A stretch of 64,000 nt of DNA from Erythrobacter litoralis (GCF_001719165.1 NZ_CP017057.1:2970501-3034500); one strand, 5' to 3'; numbered from the stretch's first letter, positions 34,544-43,808 are shown. A program made the numbers and translations. Notes: a model not told the origin generated them from the sequence alone.

Positions 34544-35101
34544 ATGACCAGGATTTTCACTCGGGGGCGCTTAGCGCTCGCGACATCGTGCGCCGTGCTC
34601 GCGGCGATGATCGGCGGGCCGGCCTATGCGCAGGACAGCACCGGCTCGAGCGATGCGCGCACGCTGGTCGTCACCCCGCTCTCCTTCGTCAAGGACACCG
34701 ATCTCGATTTCGGACAGATCATCGCCAGCGGCACGGCCGGGACGGTGACCATGGATGTGGACGGGAACATGACGACCACCGGCGGGGTCACGGCCGCGGG
34801 CGGCAACCCGCTGCCCGCCCGGTTCTGGGGCTACGGGACCTTCAACCAGACGCTGCTGATCAATGTCGACCGCAACAGCTACCTGCTGACCCGCGAAGGC
34901 GGGACCGAGACCATGCGGCTCGACCAGGTCGCGATCGGCAGCCGCCCGCCGATCCAGATTCGCACCAATCCGCGCCGGTTCCGCATCGCCAATCCGGATG
35001 GCTTCTTTGCCTTCACCATCGTCGGGCGGCTGCGGGTCGGGGCGAATCAGCCCTCGGGCATCTATCGCGGCGAATTCACCGTCACGCTCGAATACGAATA
35101 G
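34544..35101 (+). CDS. Secreted DUF4402 domain protein
   Basis: A 185-residue exported protein: signal peptide ending AYAQ, then a beta-rich domain with LSFVKDTDLDFGQIIASGTAGTVTM and PSGIYRGEFTVTLEYE at the end, the pattern of DUF4402, a pilin/adhesin-like domain frequent in Sphingomonadales. A short unusual segment, RNSYLLTREGG, lies mid-domain. GAGG precedes ATG 34544. The next gene is 88 bases downstream on the same strand and also encodes an exported protein. Confidence 0.85.
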   Translation: MTRIFTRGRLALATSCAVLAAMIGGPAYAQDSTGSSDARTLVVTPLSFVKDTDLDFGQIIASGTAGTVTMDVDGNMTTTGGVTAAGGNPLPARFWGYGTFNQTLLINVDRNSYLLTREGGTETMRLDQVAIGSRPPIQIRTNPRRFRIANPDGFFAFTIVGRLRVGANQPSGIYRGEFTVTLEYE

Positions 35102-35188
35102 GCTTTCGCGCCCCCGCGCAAAGCGCGCTCATGACGGGTTCAGGCATGGTGTGGCATAAGCGCCGGCATGTTTGAGGAGACCGATATC

Positions 35189-35716
35189 ATGACCCGCCGC
35201 CCCGCTTCTTCGACCCGCATCGCGCCGCGCCGCTTCGGTGGACTCGTCGCAGGGCTTGTCGCCGGCGCCGCGCTGGCGATTGCCGCTCCCATTGCCGCCA
35301 GCGCGCAGGACAGCGCAGCCGATGATGGCGCCGAGGAGGATGGCGCGGAAGAAATGACCAAGGGAGAAAAGCGCCTTGCCAGGATGCTCGAAGGCCGGGT
35401 CGCGGGCGAGCCGGTCAATTGCATCCGGGTGATCCCGAACCAGCGCATGGTGACGATCGACAAGACCGCGTATGTCTATGGCCGGGGCAGGACGATCTAC
35501 GTCCAGCGCACCGCCAATCCCGATGACATCAACAACAATGACATCCTTGTCTCGCGCCGTTTCATGGCGAGCGAACTGTGCCGCCAGGACGTGATGACGA
35601 CCGCCGACAGGATCCTCGGGTTCTTCACCGGCGCGGTCTTCTTCGAGGATTTCATCCCCTATACCCGCGTCGATGATGCCGGTGACGAAGCGACGGAGGA
35701 TGACAGCGCCGCCTGA
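35189..35716 (+). CDS. Secreted protein of unknown function, 175 residues
   Basis: Exported: signal region VAGLVAGAALAIAAPIAASAQ, then a very acidic linker (DSAADDGAEEDGAEE) and a domain with EPVNCIRVIPNQRMVTIDKTAYVYGRGRTIYVQRTANP, containing two cysteines that could pair. The tail is again acidic. This looks like the alphaproteobacterial family with the pattern C-x-R...D..AIVYR...GTIYVNR, function unknown. ATG 35189 was chosen because GAGGAG lies 9 bases before it. Confidence 0.7.
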   Translation: MTRRPASSTRIAPRRFGGLVAGLVAGAALAIAAPIAASAQDSAADDGAEEDGAEEMTKGEKRLARMLEGRVAGEPVNCIRVIPNQRMVTIDKTAYVYGRGRTIYVQRTANPDDINNNDILVSRRFMASELCRQDVMTTADRILGFFTGAVFFEDFIPYTRVDDAGDEATEDDSAA

Positions 35717-35731
35717 TCCGCCGCGCGCCGA

Positions 35732-36730
35732 TCAGGCCGCGACGCTCGCTCCGCCCTTCGCCCCGGCCATCGCGTTCATCCGCGCAAGGATCGCCTCGGC
35801 CTCGCCCATGATGCGGTCGATCAGTTCCTTGCAGGTCGGAATGTCGTGGATCAGCCCGGCGACCATGCCGCAGCTCCAGGCGCCCTTGTCCATTTCTCCC
35901 TCCATCATGATCGCGGGATAGACCCCGGCGACCTCGGGCAGGATGTCCTGGATCGTGATCTTGTCGCCGAGTTCCTTTTCCTTCTCGAGCAGGCGCTCGA
36001 CCGCGTCGTTGGTCATCACCCTTTCGGTGTTGCGGAGCGGGCGCATGACGAGGCGGGTGTCGAGTTCGCTCGCCTCGACGATGGCGCGCTTCACGTTTTC
36101 GTGCACGGGCGCTTCCTTGGTCGCAATGAAGCGCGTTCCCATGTTCATGCCCTGAGCGCCCATCGCGAGGGAGGCGACGAGGCTGCGCCCGTCGGCCATG
36201 CCGCCGCTTGATACGAACGGGATTTCGAGTTCATCGGCCGCGCGCGGAAGGAGGATGAAGTTCGGCACGTCGTCCTCGCCCGGATGCCCCCCGCATTCGA
36301 ATCCGTCAACGCTCACCGCGTCGCAGCCGATTTCCTGCGCCTTCAGGGAATGGCGGACGCTGGTGCATTTGTGGATGACCTTGATCCCCGCATCCTTGAG
36401 CGGACCGAGGAGTTCGACCGGGTTGCGCCCCGCCGTCTCGACCACCGGAACACCGCCTTCGATCACCGCCTTGACCAGCCCGGGGTAATCGGGCGGGGTC
36501 AGCGTCGGCAGGATGGTAAGGTTCACGCCAAACGGTTTGTCGGTCATGCCCTTGCAGCGCGCGATTTCATTGGCGAGCTTTTCCGGAGTGCCCTGCGTCA
36601 GCCCGGTGATGATCCCGAGCCCGCCCGCATTCGATACCGCCGCCGCCATTTCGGCGAACCCGACATAATGCATGCCGCCCTGGATGATGGGGTGCTCGAT
36701 GCCGAACATTTCGGTGATGGCGGTTTTCAT
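35732..36730 (-). CDS. NAD(P)H-dependent flavin oxidoreductase, nitronate monooxygenase-like
   Basis: A 332-residue FMN-binding TIM-barrel protein. MFGIEHPIIQGGMHYVG, NAGGLGIITGL, NLTILPTL, KCTSVRHSLKAQEIGCDAVSVDGFECGGHPGEDDV and the phosphate loop VSSGGMADGRSLVASLAMGAQGMNMGTRF follow the 2-nitropropane dioxygenase family order. It may oxidise nitronates or act in degradation pathways; the substrate is unknown. Start at ATG 36730. It is convergent with the secreted protein gene upstream in coordinates. Confidence 0.9.
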   Translation of the reverse strand: MKTAITEMFGIEHPIIQGGMHYVGFAEMAAAVSNAGGLGIITGLTQGTPEKLANEIARCKGMTDKPFGVNLTILPTLTPPDYPGLVKAVIEGGVPVVETAGRNPVELLGPLKDAGIKVIHKCTSVRHSLKAQEIGCDAVSVDGFECGGHPGEDDVPNFILLPRAADELEIPFVSSGGMADGRSLVASLAMGAQGMNMGTRFIATKEAPVHENVKRAIVEASELDTRLVMRPLRNTERVMTNDAVERLLEKEKELGDKITIQDILPEVAGVYPAIMMEGEMDKGAWSCGMVAGLIHDIPTCKELIDRIMGEAEAILARMNAMAGAKGGASVAA

Positions 36731-36836
36731 GGATGTGTCTCCCGTTCGAATCTGGCGTTCGCGCGGGAACCAAGCGCAATCGCGGGCCATGTGCAAGCAC
36801 GCCTTTCGCGGTCCCCGGACGCCGTAGCGTCAGCCA

Positions 36837-38090
36837 TCACCCGGTGAGAGCGCCGAACACCCTCAAGAGCGAAACCGCGCCCAGCAGCAGGGCGATTCCC
36901 GTTACCGCTACCATCGCCGCCGCGCCTAGCGGGCCGCTCGCCGCTTCGCCGAGCAGCGCGCGGTCGCGCATCGCCAGCATCAGGAACACCGCCACCACCG
37001 GCAGCAAAAGCCCGTTGAGCGCCTGCGCCAGAAGGATCGCAGGGACCGGGCGAACCTCCGCCATCCCGAAAGCGATCCCGATGCCTAGCACCGCGATCCA
37101 GACCCCGCGAAAACGCCAGCCGCTCGCCGACCAGCGCGGGTCGTCCGCATCGGCAAACAGCCCGCGCACCGTGAGCGCGGCAGCGAGCGGCGCGGTCACA
37201 GCCGAGGACAGTCCGGCCGCGAACAGGCCGAGCGCAAGGCCCGTTCCCGCCCATGCGCCGAGCCTCGCCGCAAGCAGCGCTTCCAGCCGATCGAAAGAGA
37301 AATCCCCGTCGAGCGCCGAACCGACGATCATGATCGCGAGCGTGATGAGCCCGCCGAGCCCGACCGCCACGCCAAGCCCGAAGCGGCTGTCGGCAAGGCT
37401 CGCCCCGCGCGCGAGGCTCGATCCCAGGAACAGGTTGTAGGGCACCACCGTCGTCCCGATCAGCGCGACCACGGTCAGCGCCGCGCCCTCGGGAATGGAC
37501 GGTGTCGCCAGCGCCGCGGCGATCTCGGCCATGCTTGGGGCGAGGACATATGCGGTGAACAGGAAACCCGCTCCCATCATCGCCACCAGCGCGGCGAGCA
37601 GGCGCGCGATCCGGGCGGGCGATCCGGCGGCGAGCAGCAGCGCCGCCATGGCCCCGAGCCCTGCCGTCAGCACAGGCCCGGGCAAGTCGACCCCGAGCGC
37701 GACGCCAGCGACGCCGCCAAGGATGTTGCCCGCTTCATAAGCGATGCTGCCGATGACGACCGCCCCGCCCGCGAGCACGATCGTGAGCGCGCGCTTCCAG
37801 CCGCTCGGGAAACGCCGGTGCAGGACTTCGGCAAGGTCGCTCCCGCTGGCGATGGTCAGCCTTGCGGCGGCTTCCTGCAGCACGAATGTCGCCAGGACCG
37901 AAAAAAGCACCGCCCATATCAGCGCCGCGCCATGCGAAGCCCCTGCGCTCGCGGCGGTGGTGACGGTGCCCGGGCCGATAAAGGCCGCTGCCACCGCCGA
38001 CCACAGTAGTATCGCCCCGATCCGCCGCACTCGCGCCCCCCGCCTCTGGTCCCCCCGCCTGTCAGCCGGGACCATCCTCGCGGGCGGCAT
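36837..38090 (-). CDS. Nramp-family transporter with altered metal-site motifs
   Basis: A 417-residue membrane protein with 11 predicted helices in the Nramp/LeuT arrangement. In canonical manganese/iron Nramps, helix 1 carries DPGN and helix 6 carries MPHN. Here the corresponding segments are IGPGTVTTA (residues 38-46) and VPYNLFLG (216-223), so the metal-binding Asp, Asn and Met are replaced. Such changes mark Nramp-related subfamilies with other cargo, for instance magnesium or aluminium; selectivity cannot be read from sequence. The start at ATG 38090 or 38075 overlaps the 3' end of the upstream endonuclease III gene by up to 29 bases, suggesting translational coupling. Confidence 0.85.
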   Translation of the reverse strand: MPPARMVPADRRGDQRRGARVRRIGAILLWSAVAAAFIGPGTVTTAASAGASHGAALIWAVLFSVLATFVLQEAAARLTIASGSDLAEVLHRRFPSGWKRALTIVLAGGAVVIGSIAYEAGNILGGVAGVALGVDLPGPVLTAGLGAMAALLLAAGSPARIARLLAALVAMMGAGFLFTAYVLAPSMAEIAAALATPSIPEGAALTVVALIGTTVVPYNLFLGSSLARGASLADSRFGLGVAVGLGGLITLAIMIVGSALDGDFSFDRLEALLAARLGAWAGTGLALGLFAAGLSSAVTAPLAAALTVRGLFADADDPRWSASGWRFRGVWIAVLGIGIAFGMAEVRPVPAILLAQALNGLLLPVVAVFLMLAMRDRALLGEAASGPLGAAAMVAVTGIALLLGAVSLLRVFGALTG

Positions 38091-38721
38091 ACCATTCGCA
38101 CATGTCCTGCACCACGCAGATGTCGCATTTCGGCACGCGCGAGCGGCACACCTTCTTGCCGAACTGGATCAGCCAGAAATGCCCGTCGGCCATGGCCCAT
38201 TGTGGGCTGCGCTCTTCAAGCTGCTGCGCGGTCCTTTCCGCCGTCTTCGCCTCGGTCAGACCGATCCGGTTGCAGACCCGGTGTACATGGGTGTCGACCG
38301 CGATCACGTCCTTGCCGAAAGTGAAGCTCAGCACGATGTCGGCGCATTTCCTACCGATGCCGTGAAGCGAGAGGAGCCCTTCGCGCGTGTCGGGCACAAC
38401 GCCGTCATGCTCCTCGATCAGGGCCGTGCAGAACTTGCGGATGTTCTTCGTCTTCATGTTGTAGAGGACGCAGGGCTTGATCGCGGCGGCGATCGCCTCG
38501 TCTTCGAGCGCGAGCATTGCCTCGGGCGTTTTCGCCAGCTCGAAAAGCGCCTTCGTCGCGGCCGCCGTGTTGCGATCGAGCGATTGCGCGGACAGCATGC
38601 AGGAAATGCACGAACGAAAGGCGTCCGGCTGGCCCTTCGGCCCCTTTGCCCCTTTCGTGCGGCCCGGCATGGCTTCGGCGAGGCGCCGGTAAACCTCCTC
38701 GACCCCGCTATCGTCGATCAT
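38062..38721 (-). CDS. nth: Endonuclease III
   Basis: A 219-residue DNA glycosylase/AP lyase that removes oxidised pyrimidines. The helix-hairpin-helix is LHGIGRKCADIVLSF with the catalytic lysine, the catalytic aspartate is in VIAVDTHVHRV, and the iron-sulfur cluster ligands are C-x6-C-x2-C-x5-C (CRSRVPKCDICVVQDMC). Length is standard. It overlaps the YrhK-like gene upstream by 14 bases and the Nramp gene downstream by 29 bases, so the three form a compact operon. Confidence 0.95.
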   Translation of the reverse strand: MIDDSGVEEVYRRLAEAMPGRTKGAKGPKGQPDAFRSCISCMLSAQSLDRNTAAATKALFELAKTPEAMLALEDEAIAAAIKPCVLYNMKTKNIRKFCTALIEEHDGVVPDTREGLLSLHGIGRKCADIVLSFTFGKDVIAVDTHVHRVCNRIGLTEAKTAERTAQQLEERSPQWAMADGHFWLIQFGKKVCRSRVPKCDICVVQDMCEWYAAREDGPG

Positions 38722-38938
38722 GCTTGTGCTCGAACCGGTTGACGAGGAACTGGCCGAGCGCGCCGACGAACATCAGCGCCGCACCGATGATGAAGAGCCA
38801 AACCCCCGTCACCTTCCACGGCTCGAAGCGCGGCAGGAACAGCACGCTTCCGACAACGAAGGCGAGATTCCCCGCCAGCCACATGCCGCGATGAATCCAG
38901 CCATAATCCCTGACGATCAGCCTGATGATGGTGCTCAT
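38708..38938 (-). CDS. YrhK-like small membrane protein
   Basis: A 76-residue protein with two membrane helices: about 19-35 (MWLAGNLAFVVGSVLFL) and 45-65 (GVWLFIIGAALMFVGALGQFL). The pattern RDYGWIH-G...GN--F-VGS-LF-......G-WLFI-GS identifies the YrhK domain, of unknown function. The 3' end overlaps the start of nth by 14 bases, indicating coupled translation. Confidence 0.8.
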   Translation of the reverse strand: MSTIIRLIVRDYGWIHRGMWLAGNLAFVVGSVLFLPRFEPWKVTGVWLFIIGAALMFVGALGQFLVNRFEHKHDRR

Positions 38939-38974
38939 GCCCCGAGAACCGAACAGGCAGGCGCGCGGTTCCCG

Positions 38975-39763
38975 TCACTCCTTGGGCTTGACCAGCCTGT
39001 CGGGCCGCATGCGCCGCGCCTCGCCGAACAGCGAATAGGTCTTGTTGACGTAGTTCGATACGTCGATGATCGAATCGATGTAGGTCGACAGGTCCTCGGT
39101 CATTTCCTGCTCGACCAGCCGGACATGCGCCGCCGGGTTCTCGGTCTCGAAGCGGACATAGAACCAGGGCTCGCCGCGCTTGAGCACGAGCGGCTTTGAG
39201 ACGTCGTGCCATTCGAAGCCCCAGCTCAAGGGGCGCGGCCAGATGTGGACCGGAAAGCGTCCGCCCATCATGAGGCCCGGTCGCGGGGTCGGAAACCAAT
39301 CGAGATAGGGCGCGGTCTGGACGACATAGCACGGTTCGTCCGCAACGAAGACATAGGGCGCCACGATCTGGATGATCGGGCGTTCCGGGTGGCGCCATTC
39401 GGATTGCGGGTGGAGCATCATCATCGAATTGCGCCCCTGCGGCCGCATCGCGGATTTCTCGCCGTCCATGTCGGCAAGCTGCAATTGCCCGTTGGGCCCG
39501 CGCATGACCGAAAGCGTGATGTCGATCGGGCAGGGAATGACGAAATGGCGCCGGTCGAAATCGATCGCGGCCGGGCAGACCTGCACCGACTTCGCCGAAG
39601 CGGGTTTCGGGTCGTTGCGGGTAAAGGGTTTGGGCGGAGCCCAGATCGCGTCCGATCCCTGGGGGAAACGCACCGTCCAGCCGACCGTCACGCTGCGCGA
39701 CCTGCCTTTACGCTCGCTCTCGTCGCGGTCGAAATCCTCGGCGAACTGGTCTTCCCATTTCAT
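38975..39763 (-). CDS. Conserved protein of unknown function, 262 residues
   Basis: A soluble, aromatic-rich protein without signal or membrane segment. Stretches such as ICPAAIDFDRRHFVIPCPID-like (here VCPAAIDFDRRHFVIPCPID), FPVHIWPRPLSWGFEWHD and WFYVRFET look highly constrained. I know similar proteins from alphaproteobacteria and phages but no function. Two cysteines (positions 63 and 78) could bind metal. ATG 39763 was chosen to start at MKWEDQF; the open frame upstream overlaps the next gene. Confidence 0.72.
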   Translation of the reverse strand: MKWEDQFAEDFDRDESERKGRSRSVTVGWTVRFPQGSDAIWAPPKPFTRNDPKPASAKSVQVCPAAIDFDRRHFVIPCPIDITLSVMRGPNGQLQLADMDGEKSAMRPQGRNSMMMLHPQSEWRHPERPIIQIVAPYVFVADEPCYVVQTAPYLDWFPTPRPGLMMGGRFPVHIWPRPLSWGFEWHDVSKPLVLKRGEPWFYVRFETENPAAHVRLVEQEMTEDLSTYIDSIIDVSNYVNKTYSLFGEARRMRPDRLVKPKE

Positions 39764-39792
39764 CGGCGCTCGTCTCCTCTTCCGGGCCGCGC

Positions 39793-40497
39793 TCATGCAC
39801 CGCCGCGCGCGGTGTCGCAATCCCCGCTGACCGGGCAGTCGCGGCATTGCGGCGTGCGCGGACGACAGAATGTCTGACCGAGCTTCTTCAATAGCAGGTG
39901 GTGTTCGTCCATGTCGGCGCTGCTCCATTCGGTCGGGACAATCGGCATGAGCGTGTCGAAGGTCTTCGCCGTGTCGGCTCTGGCAGGCACGATGCCGGTG
40001 CGCTCCATGATCCGGCGATGATGCCCGTCGATCACCATGGCGCGGCGCTCGAACGTGCTCGCATTCATCACCCCCGCGCTGTTCTTGCGCGCGACGCCGG
40101 GCAGGCGCTCGAGCCAGGCGATCGCGTCCTCGGTCGGAAGGTTGGAGAGATGCCTGAGATCGACGCTCCCGCGTTCGGCGATGATCGCGCAGAGGCAGGC
40201 CTTCAATCGCGCCGCCGCGACGCTGGGGAAAGTCTGACGCTGCAGCCGCCGTTCGAGATCGGCCGCGGGGGCGGCCGCGACCGCTTCCCACGATCCGTAT
40301 TCGGCGAGAAGCGCGTCGGTCGAGGCGTTGGACGCGGCGGTCTTCGTCTGCGCCCCGATCACGCCATGAACCAGCACCCATTCGGGCGAGCGGCGCTTTT
40401 CCGGCGGACGCACGATCCGGCCGAAGCGCGCGATGAGCGCGGCCTGTATCCGGCGCAGGCGGTCGGTGCGGGGATCGGGGCCGAGATCGAGCTGCAT
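39793..40497 (-). CDS. HhH-GPD family endonuclease III-like protein
   Basis: A 234-residue second member of the endonuclease III superfamily. It keeps the hairpin LPGVARKNSAGVMN with the lysine, the aspartate in MVIDGHHRRIMER, and the iron-sulfur ligands C-x6-C-x2-C-x5-C (CRPRTPQCRDCPVSGDC), so it is likely active. It diverges from nth elsewhere: the N-terminal domain has SPEWVLVHGVIGAQTKTAASN instead of LSAQSLD. Substrate preference is unknown. ATG 40497 starts at MQLDLG; the 17-residue upstream extension is doubtful. It lies about 1.1 kb from nth on the same strand. Confidence 0.85.
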   Translation of the reverse strand: MQLDLGPDPRTDRLRRIQAALIARFGRIVRPPEKRRSPEWVLVHGVIGAQTKTAASNASTDALLAEYGSWEAVAAAPAADLERRLQRQTFPSVAAARLKACLCAIIAERGSVDLRHLSNLPTEDAIAWLERLPGVARKNSAGVMNASTFERRAMVIDGHHRRIMERTGIVPARADTAKTFDTLMPIVPTEWSSADMDEHHLLLKKLGQTFCRPRTPQCRDCPVSGDCDTARGGA

Positions 40498-40557
40498 GGC
40501 AGCGCGAGGAATGGCCGAGCGCTCGCCCCCGCGCAAGCGCTCGGCCAAGGCCGGTCG

Positions 40558-40752
40558 TCAGGTCTTGCCGACGCCCGGCACCTGCCGCGCGATGAACCAG
40601 GACGCTGGAACCGACAGCGCGAATGCGGCCAGAGCCGCCAGCGCTATCGGTTGCATGCCCGCTTGGATGTCCATCGTCAGCACGGCAACCACCGCGACCC
40701 CCATCAGGGTCGTCGCGATCACGGGAAACAAAACAAGTGCGATTTTGAGCAT
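40558..40752 (-). CDS. Small membrane protein, 64 residues
   Basis: Two hydrophobic helices (about 4-26, IALVLFPVIATTLMGVAVVAVLT, and 34-54) in a 64-residue protein; no family recognised. AGGAGGG stands 8 bases before ATG 40752, a strong ribosome binding site that supports it as a real gene. Confidence 0.65.
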   Translation of the reverse strand: MLKIALVLFPVIATTLMGVAVVAVLTMDIQAGMQPIALAALAAFALSVPASWFIARQVPGVGKT

Positions 40753-40857
40753 CGTCTCGCCCTCCTCACGTTCAGGAAACGAAGAGGAGAGTGCAGCGCG
40801 ATTCGGAGGCGCGCATTGATGCGGGTCAAAACCGGGCCCGCCCCGGTCCGCCGGAGC

Positions 40858-41487
40858 CTATCGCGTGCGCTCGAACGTCAGCGCGAATGTGACCGGCACG
40901 GCCGGAGTGATCGACTCAAGGCCGGCAATCTCGCGGAGCTGCTCGATCCCCTCGCCCAGTCCGAAGGCGTCGGCATAGACGATCACGGGCTCGCTCGACA
41001 TAGCGACTACCCGGTCGGGCCCGGTGCGGGTGACGTCGACCTGCGTTTCGATCCGGCCTTCGACCCCCTTGAGCGACAAGGTCGCATCAAGGGGCTGGAC
41101 CGTCGTCTCGCCCACCGAAAGGTCGGCGAAGGCGGCGGGGTCGATCGCGGCGGTTATGGTCGCGGTCGGATAGTCGGAAATCTCGAAGAACAGATCGCGC
41201 ATGCGTTCATTGCGGATGTCGACACCGGTCTCGAGCGATGACAGGTCAATCGTCACCGTCGCCGTGCCGTTTTCGCTGACCGAGCCCGACAGGCCGGTGA
41301 AGCGATTGGTTTCGAGCACTTCGCCCGATTTGACCGAGACATAGGCAAGGCGCGAGGCGTCGGGGACGATCTGCCACTCGCCGGTATTGGCGGGCGGAGA
41401 GTCCTCGGACTGCTGTCCGCAGGCGGCAAGCGCAAGGATCGCGGGCGCGGCGAGCGCGTAGGCGGTCGAGCTGGTAATTCGGTTCAT
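40858..41487 (-). CDS. YceI family lipoprotein
   Basis: A 209-residue protein: lipobox LALAAC (Cys23), then a YceI/lipocalin-like domain starting WQIVPDASRLAYVSVKSGEVLETNRFTGLSGSV. YceI proteins bind isoprenoid or amphiphilic lipids in the periplasm; the lipoprotein form would sit on a membrane. The domain end TFALTFERTR fits the family. ATG 41487 gives the signal directly. Confidence 0.88.
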   Translation of the reverse strand: MNRITSSTAYALAAPAILALAACGQQSEDSPPANTGEWQIVPDASRLAYVSVKSGEVLETNRFTGLSGSVSENGTATVTIDLSSLETGVDIRNERMRDLFFEISDYPTATITAAIDPAAFADLSVGETTVQPLDATLSLKGVEGRIETQVDVTRTGPDRVVAMSSEPVIVYADAFGLGEGIEQLREIAGLESITPAVPVTFALTFERTR

Positions 41488-41554
41488 GTCGGTTCCCCCG
41501 TTGGAACTGTGTCAGACAAACGCCGATTGGGCGCGATGGTTGCGAAGGATCGCT

Positions 41555-43138
41555 TCATTCCCACTCGATCGTGCCCGGCGGCTTCGACGTGATGTCGTAG
41601 ACCACGCGGTTGATGCCCTTGACCTCGTTGACGATCCGCGTTGCGACCTGCGTCAGGAAACCCGCGTCGAAGGGATAGACATCCGCCGTCATACCGTCGG
41701 TCGAGGTGACGGCGCGCAGGCCGCACACGCTGTCATAGGTCCGCCCGTCGCCCATCACGCCCACGGTCTTGACCGGGAGCAGCACGGCGAAGGCCTGCCA
41801 GATCGCGTCGTAAAGCCCGGCATTTCGGATTTCCTCGAGATAGATCGCGTCCGCCTTGCGCAGGATGTCGCAGCGCTCCTTGGTGATCTCGCCCGGAATG
41901 CGGATCGCAAGGCCCGGTCCGGGAAATGGGTGGCGTCCGACGAAGGCTTCGGGCAGGCCGAGCTCGCGGCCGAGTTCGCGGACCTCGTCCTTGAACAATT
42001 CGCGCAAGGGTTCGACCAGTTTCATGTTCATGCGTTCGGGCAGGCCGCCGACATTGTGGTGGCTCTTGATCGTCACTGAGGGGCCCCCGGTGAAGCTGAC
42101 GCTTTCGATCACGTCCGGGTAGAGCGTGCCCTGGGCGAGGAAATCGGCCCCGCCGATCTTTTTGGCCTCGGCCTCGAACAGGTCGATGAAGGCCTTGCCG
42201 ATGAACTTGCGCTTGGCTTCGGGATCGGTGACGCCGGCAAGGCCGGAGAGGAAGGCGTCCTCCGCATCCACTGCGACGAGCGGGATGTTGTACGAATCGC
42301 GGAACAGGCTGACGACCTGCTCGGCCTCGTTCATGCGCATCAGGCCATGATCGACGAAGACGCAGGTGAGCTGGTCGCCGATCGCTTCGTGGATGAGCAC
42401 TGCCGCGACCGCCGAATCGACCCCGCCGGAAAGGCCGCAGATGACCTTGCCGTCGCCGACCTGTGCGCGGATTTCCTCGATCTTGGTCTTGCGGAACTCG
42501 GCCATGGTCCAGTCGCCAGCGAGGCCGCAGACATGGCGCACGAAATTGGCGAGCAGTTTGCCCCCGTCAGGCGTGTGGACGACCTCGGGGTGAAACTGGG
42601 TGCCGTAGAGCTTGCGGCTTTCATCCGCGATCACCGCGAAGGGCGCGCCGTCGCTGGTCGCGACGATTTCGAAACCGGGGGCGAACTCGGTGACCTTGTC
42701 GCCGTGGCTCATCCAGACCTGGTGGCGTTCGCCCTCGGCCCAGAGCCCGTCGAACAGGGCGCAATCCTTCGTGACGGTTAGAAAGGCGCGGCCGAATTCG
42801 CCGCCTTCCCCCGTTTCATGGCCGGGCCGGACCTCGCCGCCCAACTGCTTGGTCATGACCTGCTGGCCATAGCAGATGCCGAGGATCGGCACGCCCGCCT
42901 CGAACAGGGCATCGGGCGCGCGGGGGGAACCTTCGTCGGGAACGCTCGCCGGCGAACCGGACAGGATGATCCCCTTGGGCGAAAGGCGCTCGAAGGCTTC
43001 CTCGGCCTGGGTGAAGGGGGCGATTTCGGAATAGACCCCGGCCTCGCGCACGCGGCGCGCGATGAGCTGGGTCACCTGACTTCCGAAATCGACGATTAGG
43101 ATCGAATCCGGTGCGGCGTGGCTGGCATGGTCCTGCAT
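41555..43138 (-). CDS. guaA: GMP synthase (glutamine-hydrolysing)
   Basis: A 527-residue enzyme converting XMP to GMP. The class I amidotransferase domain has GICYGQQVM with the nucleophile cysteine and QFHPEVVHT with the catalytic histidine; the ATP pyrophosphatase domain has [13 protein letters not shown]; the dimerisation domain ends in [12 protein letters not shown]. All are complete. Start at ATG 43138. guaB is not adjacent. Confidence 0.97.
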   Translation of the reverse strand: MQDHASHAAPDSILIVDFGSQVTQLIARRVREAGVYSEIAPFTQAEEAFERLSPKGIILSGSPASVPDEGSPRAPDALFEAGVPILGICYGQQVMTKQLGGEVRPGHETGEGGEFGRAFLTVTKDCALFDGLWAEGERHQVWMSHGDKVTEFAPGFEIVATSDGAPFAVIADESRKLYGTQFHPEVVHTPDGGKLLANFVRHVCGLAGDWTMAEFRKTKIEEIRAQVGDGKVICGLSGGVDSAVAAVLIHEAIGDQLTCVFVDHGLMRMNEAEQVVSLFRDSYNIPLVAVDAEDAFLSGLAGVTDPEAKRKFIGKAFIDLFEAEAKKIGGADFLAQGTLYPDVIESVSFTGGPSVTIKSHHNVGGLPERMNMKLVEPLRELFKDEVRELGRELGLPEAFVGRHPFPGPGLAIRIPGEITKERCDILRKADAIYLEEIRNAGLYDAIWQAFAVLLPVKTVGVMGDGRTYDSVCGLRAVTSTDGMTADVYPFDAGFLTQVATRIVNEVKGINRVVYDITSKPPGTIEWE

Positions 43139-43305
43139 GGCGCGCAGTTAGTCCGTGCACGCGGCAACTGTCCAGCATGCACGAAGCCCGGATGCATCTG
43201 CACCCTGCCCAAGCCGGCTCCGCGCGAGGGCCCTGGCGTGTGCGCCAAAAGGTTCCCGCGAAAACTGCATCGGCCAGTTGCAAAGATTGGAACCTTTTTG
43301 GAGGT

Positions 43306-43321
43306 TTTCGCATTTGCGAAA
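43306..43321. promoter_or_regulatory. 16-bp perfect palindrome upstream of urcA-family gene
   Basis: TTTCGCATTTGCGAAA lies 89 bases before ATG 43410 in the 271-base divergent gap between guaA and the UrcA gene. A 12-base part (TTTTCGCATTTG) recurs at 43883-43894 downstream of the same gene. Likely an operator for one of the two promoters; the regulator is unknown. Confidence 0.55.
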
Positions 43322-43409
43322 TGATCTTGTGCAGTGCACCATAGTTTCAAACAGCAACTGAATGCCGGTCAGCGGCATCGAACCCTCTCCAGACTAAGGA
43401 ACTTGACCC

Positions 43410-43745
43410 ATGCGTTTTGCTCTTCCCCTGATCGCTCTCGCCACCGTTTCCACCCTTGGTTCCGCGCCGGCCGTCGCCGCCCCGCAGGGCACCGAAGAAG
43501 TCGTCACCGTGCGCATCGCCTACGACGATCTCGACCTTGCCAAGGCGGAAGACCGCGCCGTGCTCGAACAGCGCGTCGATGCCCAGCTGCGCCGCGCCTG
43601 CACGCTGCCTTCGCGTCCGGCCTATGTCGTCGGCCCGCTGGTCGATGAAAAGTGCGTCAGGGAAGCCCGCACCGCCGCGCTCGCCGAAGTCGAGCGGGTC
43701 GCCGCTGCCGAAGCGCGCCGTGGCCGGGAAATCGCCGCCAACTGA
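43410..43745 (+). CDS. UrcA family protein
   Basis: A 111-residue exported protein: signal peptide ending AVAAP, then VVTVRIAYDDLDLAKAEDRAVLEQRVDAQLRRAC and a second cysteine near EKCVREAR, the standard UrcA pattern with one probable disulfide. The family is typical of Sphingomonadales and Caulobacterales; function unknown, though some members are induced by urea-cycle or stress conditions. A Shine-Dalgarno (AAGGAACTTG) precedes the ATG. A terminator follows at 43779. Confidence 0.85.
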   Translation: MRFALPLIALATVSTLGSAPAVAAPQGTEEVVTVRIAYDDLDLAKAEDRAVLEQRVDAQLRRACTLPSRPAYVVGPLVDEKCVREARTAALAEVERVAAAEARRGREIAAN

Positions 43746-43778
43746 GCGCGCCTTCCCCGCATCCAGGCACACGCAAGC

Positions 43779-43808
43779 GGCCGCCGGACCCCGTCCGGCG
43801 GCCGTTTT
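43779..43808 (+). terminator. Intrinsic terminator after the UrcA gene
   Basis: GGCCGCCGGAC (43779-43789) pairs perfectly with GTCCGGCGGCC (43793-43803) around a CCC loop and is followed by GTTTT. Confidence 0.9.
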
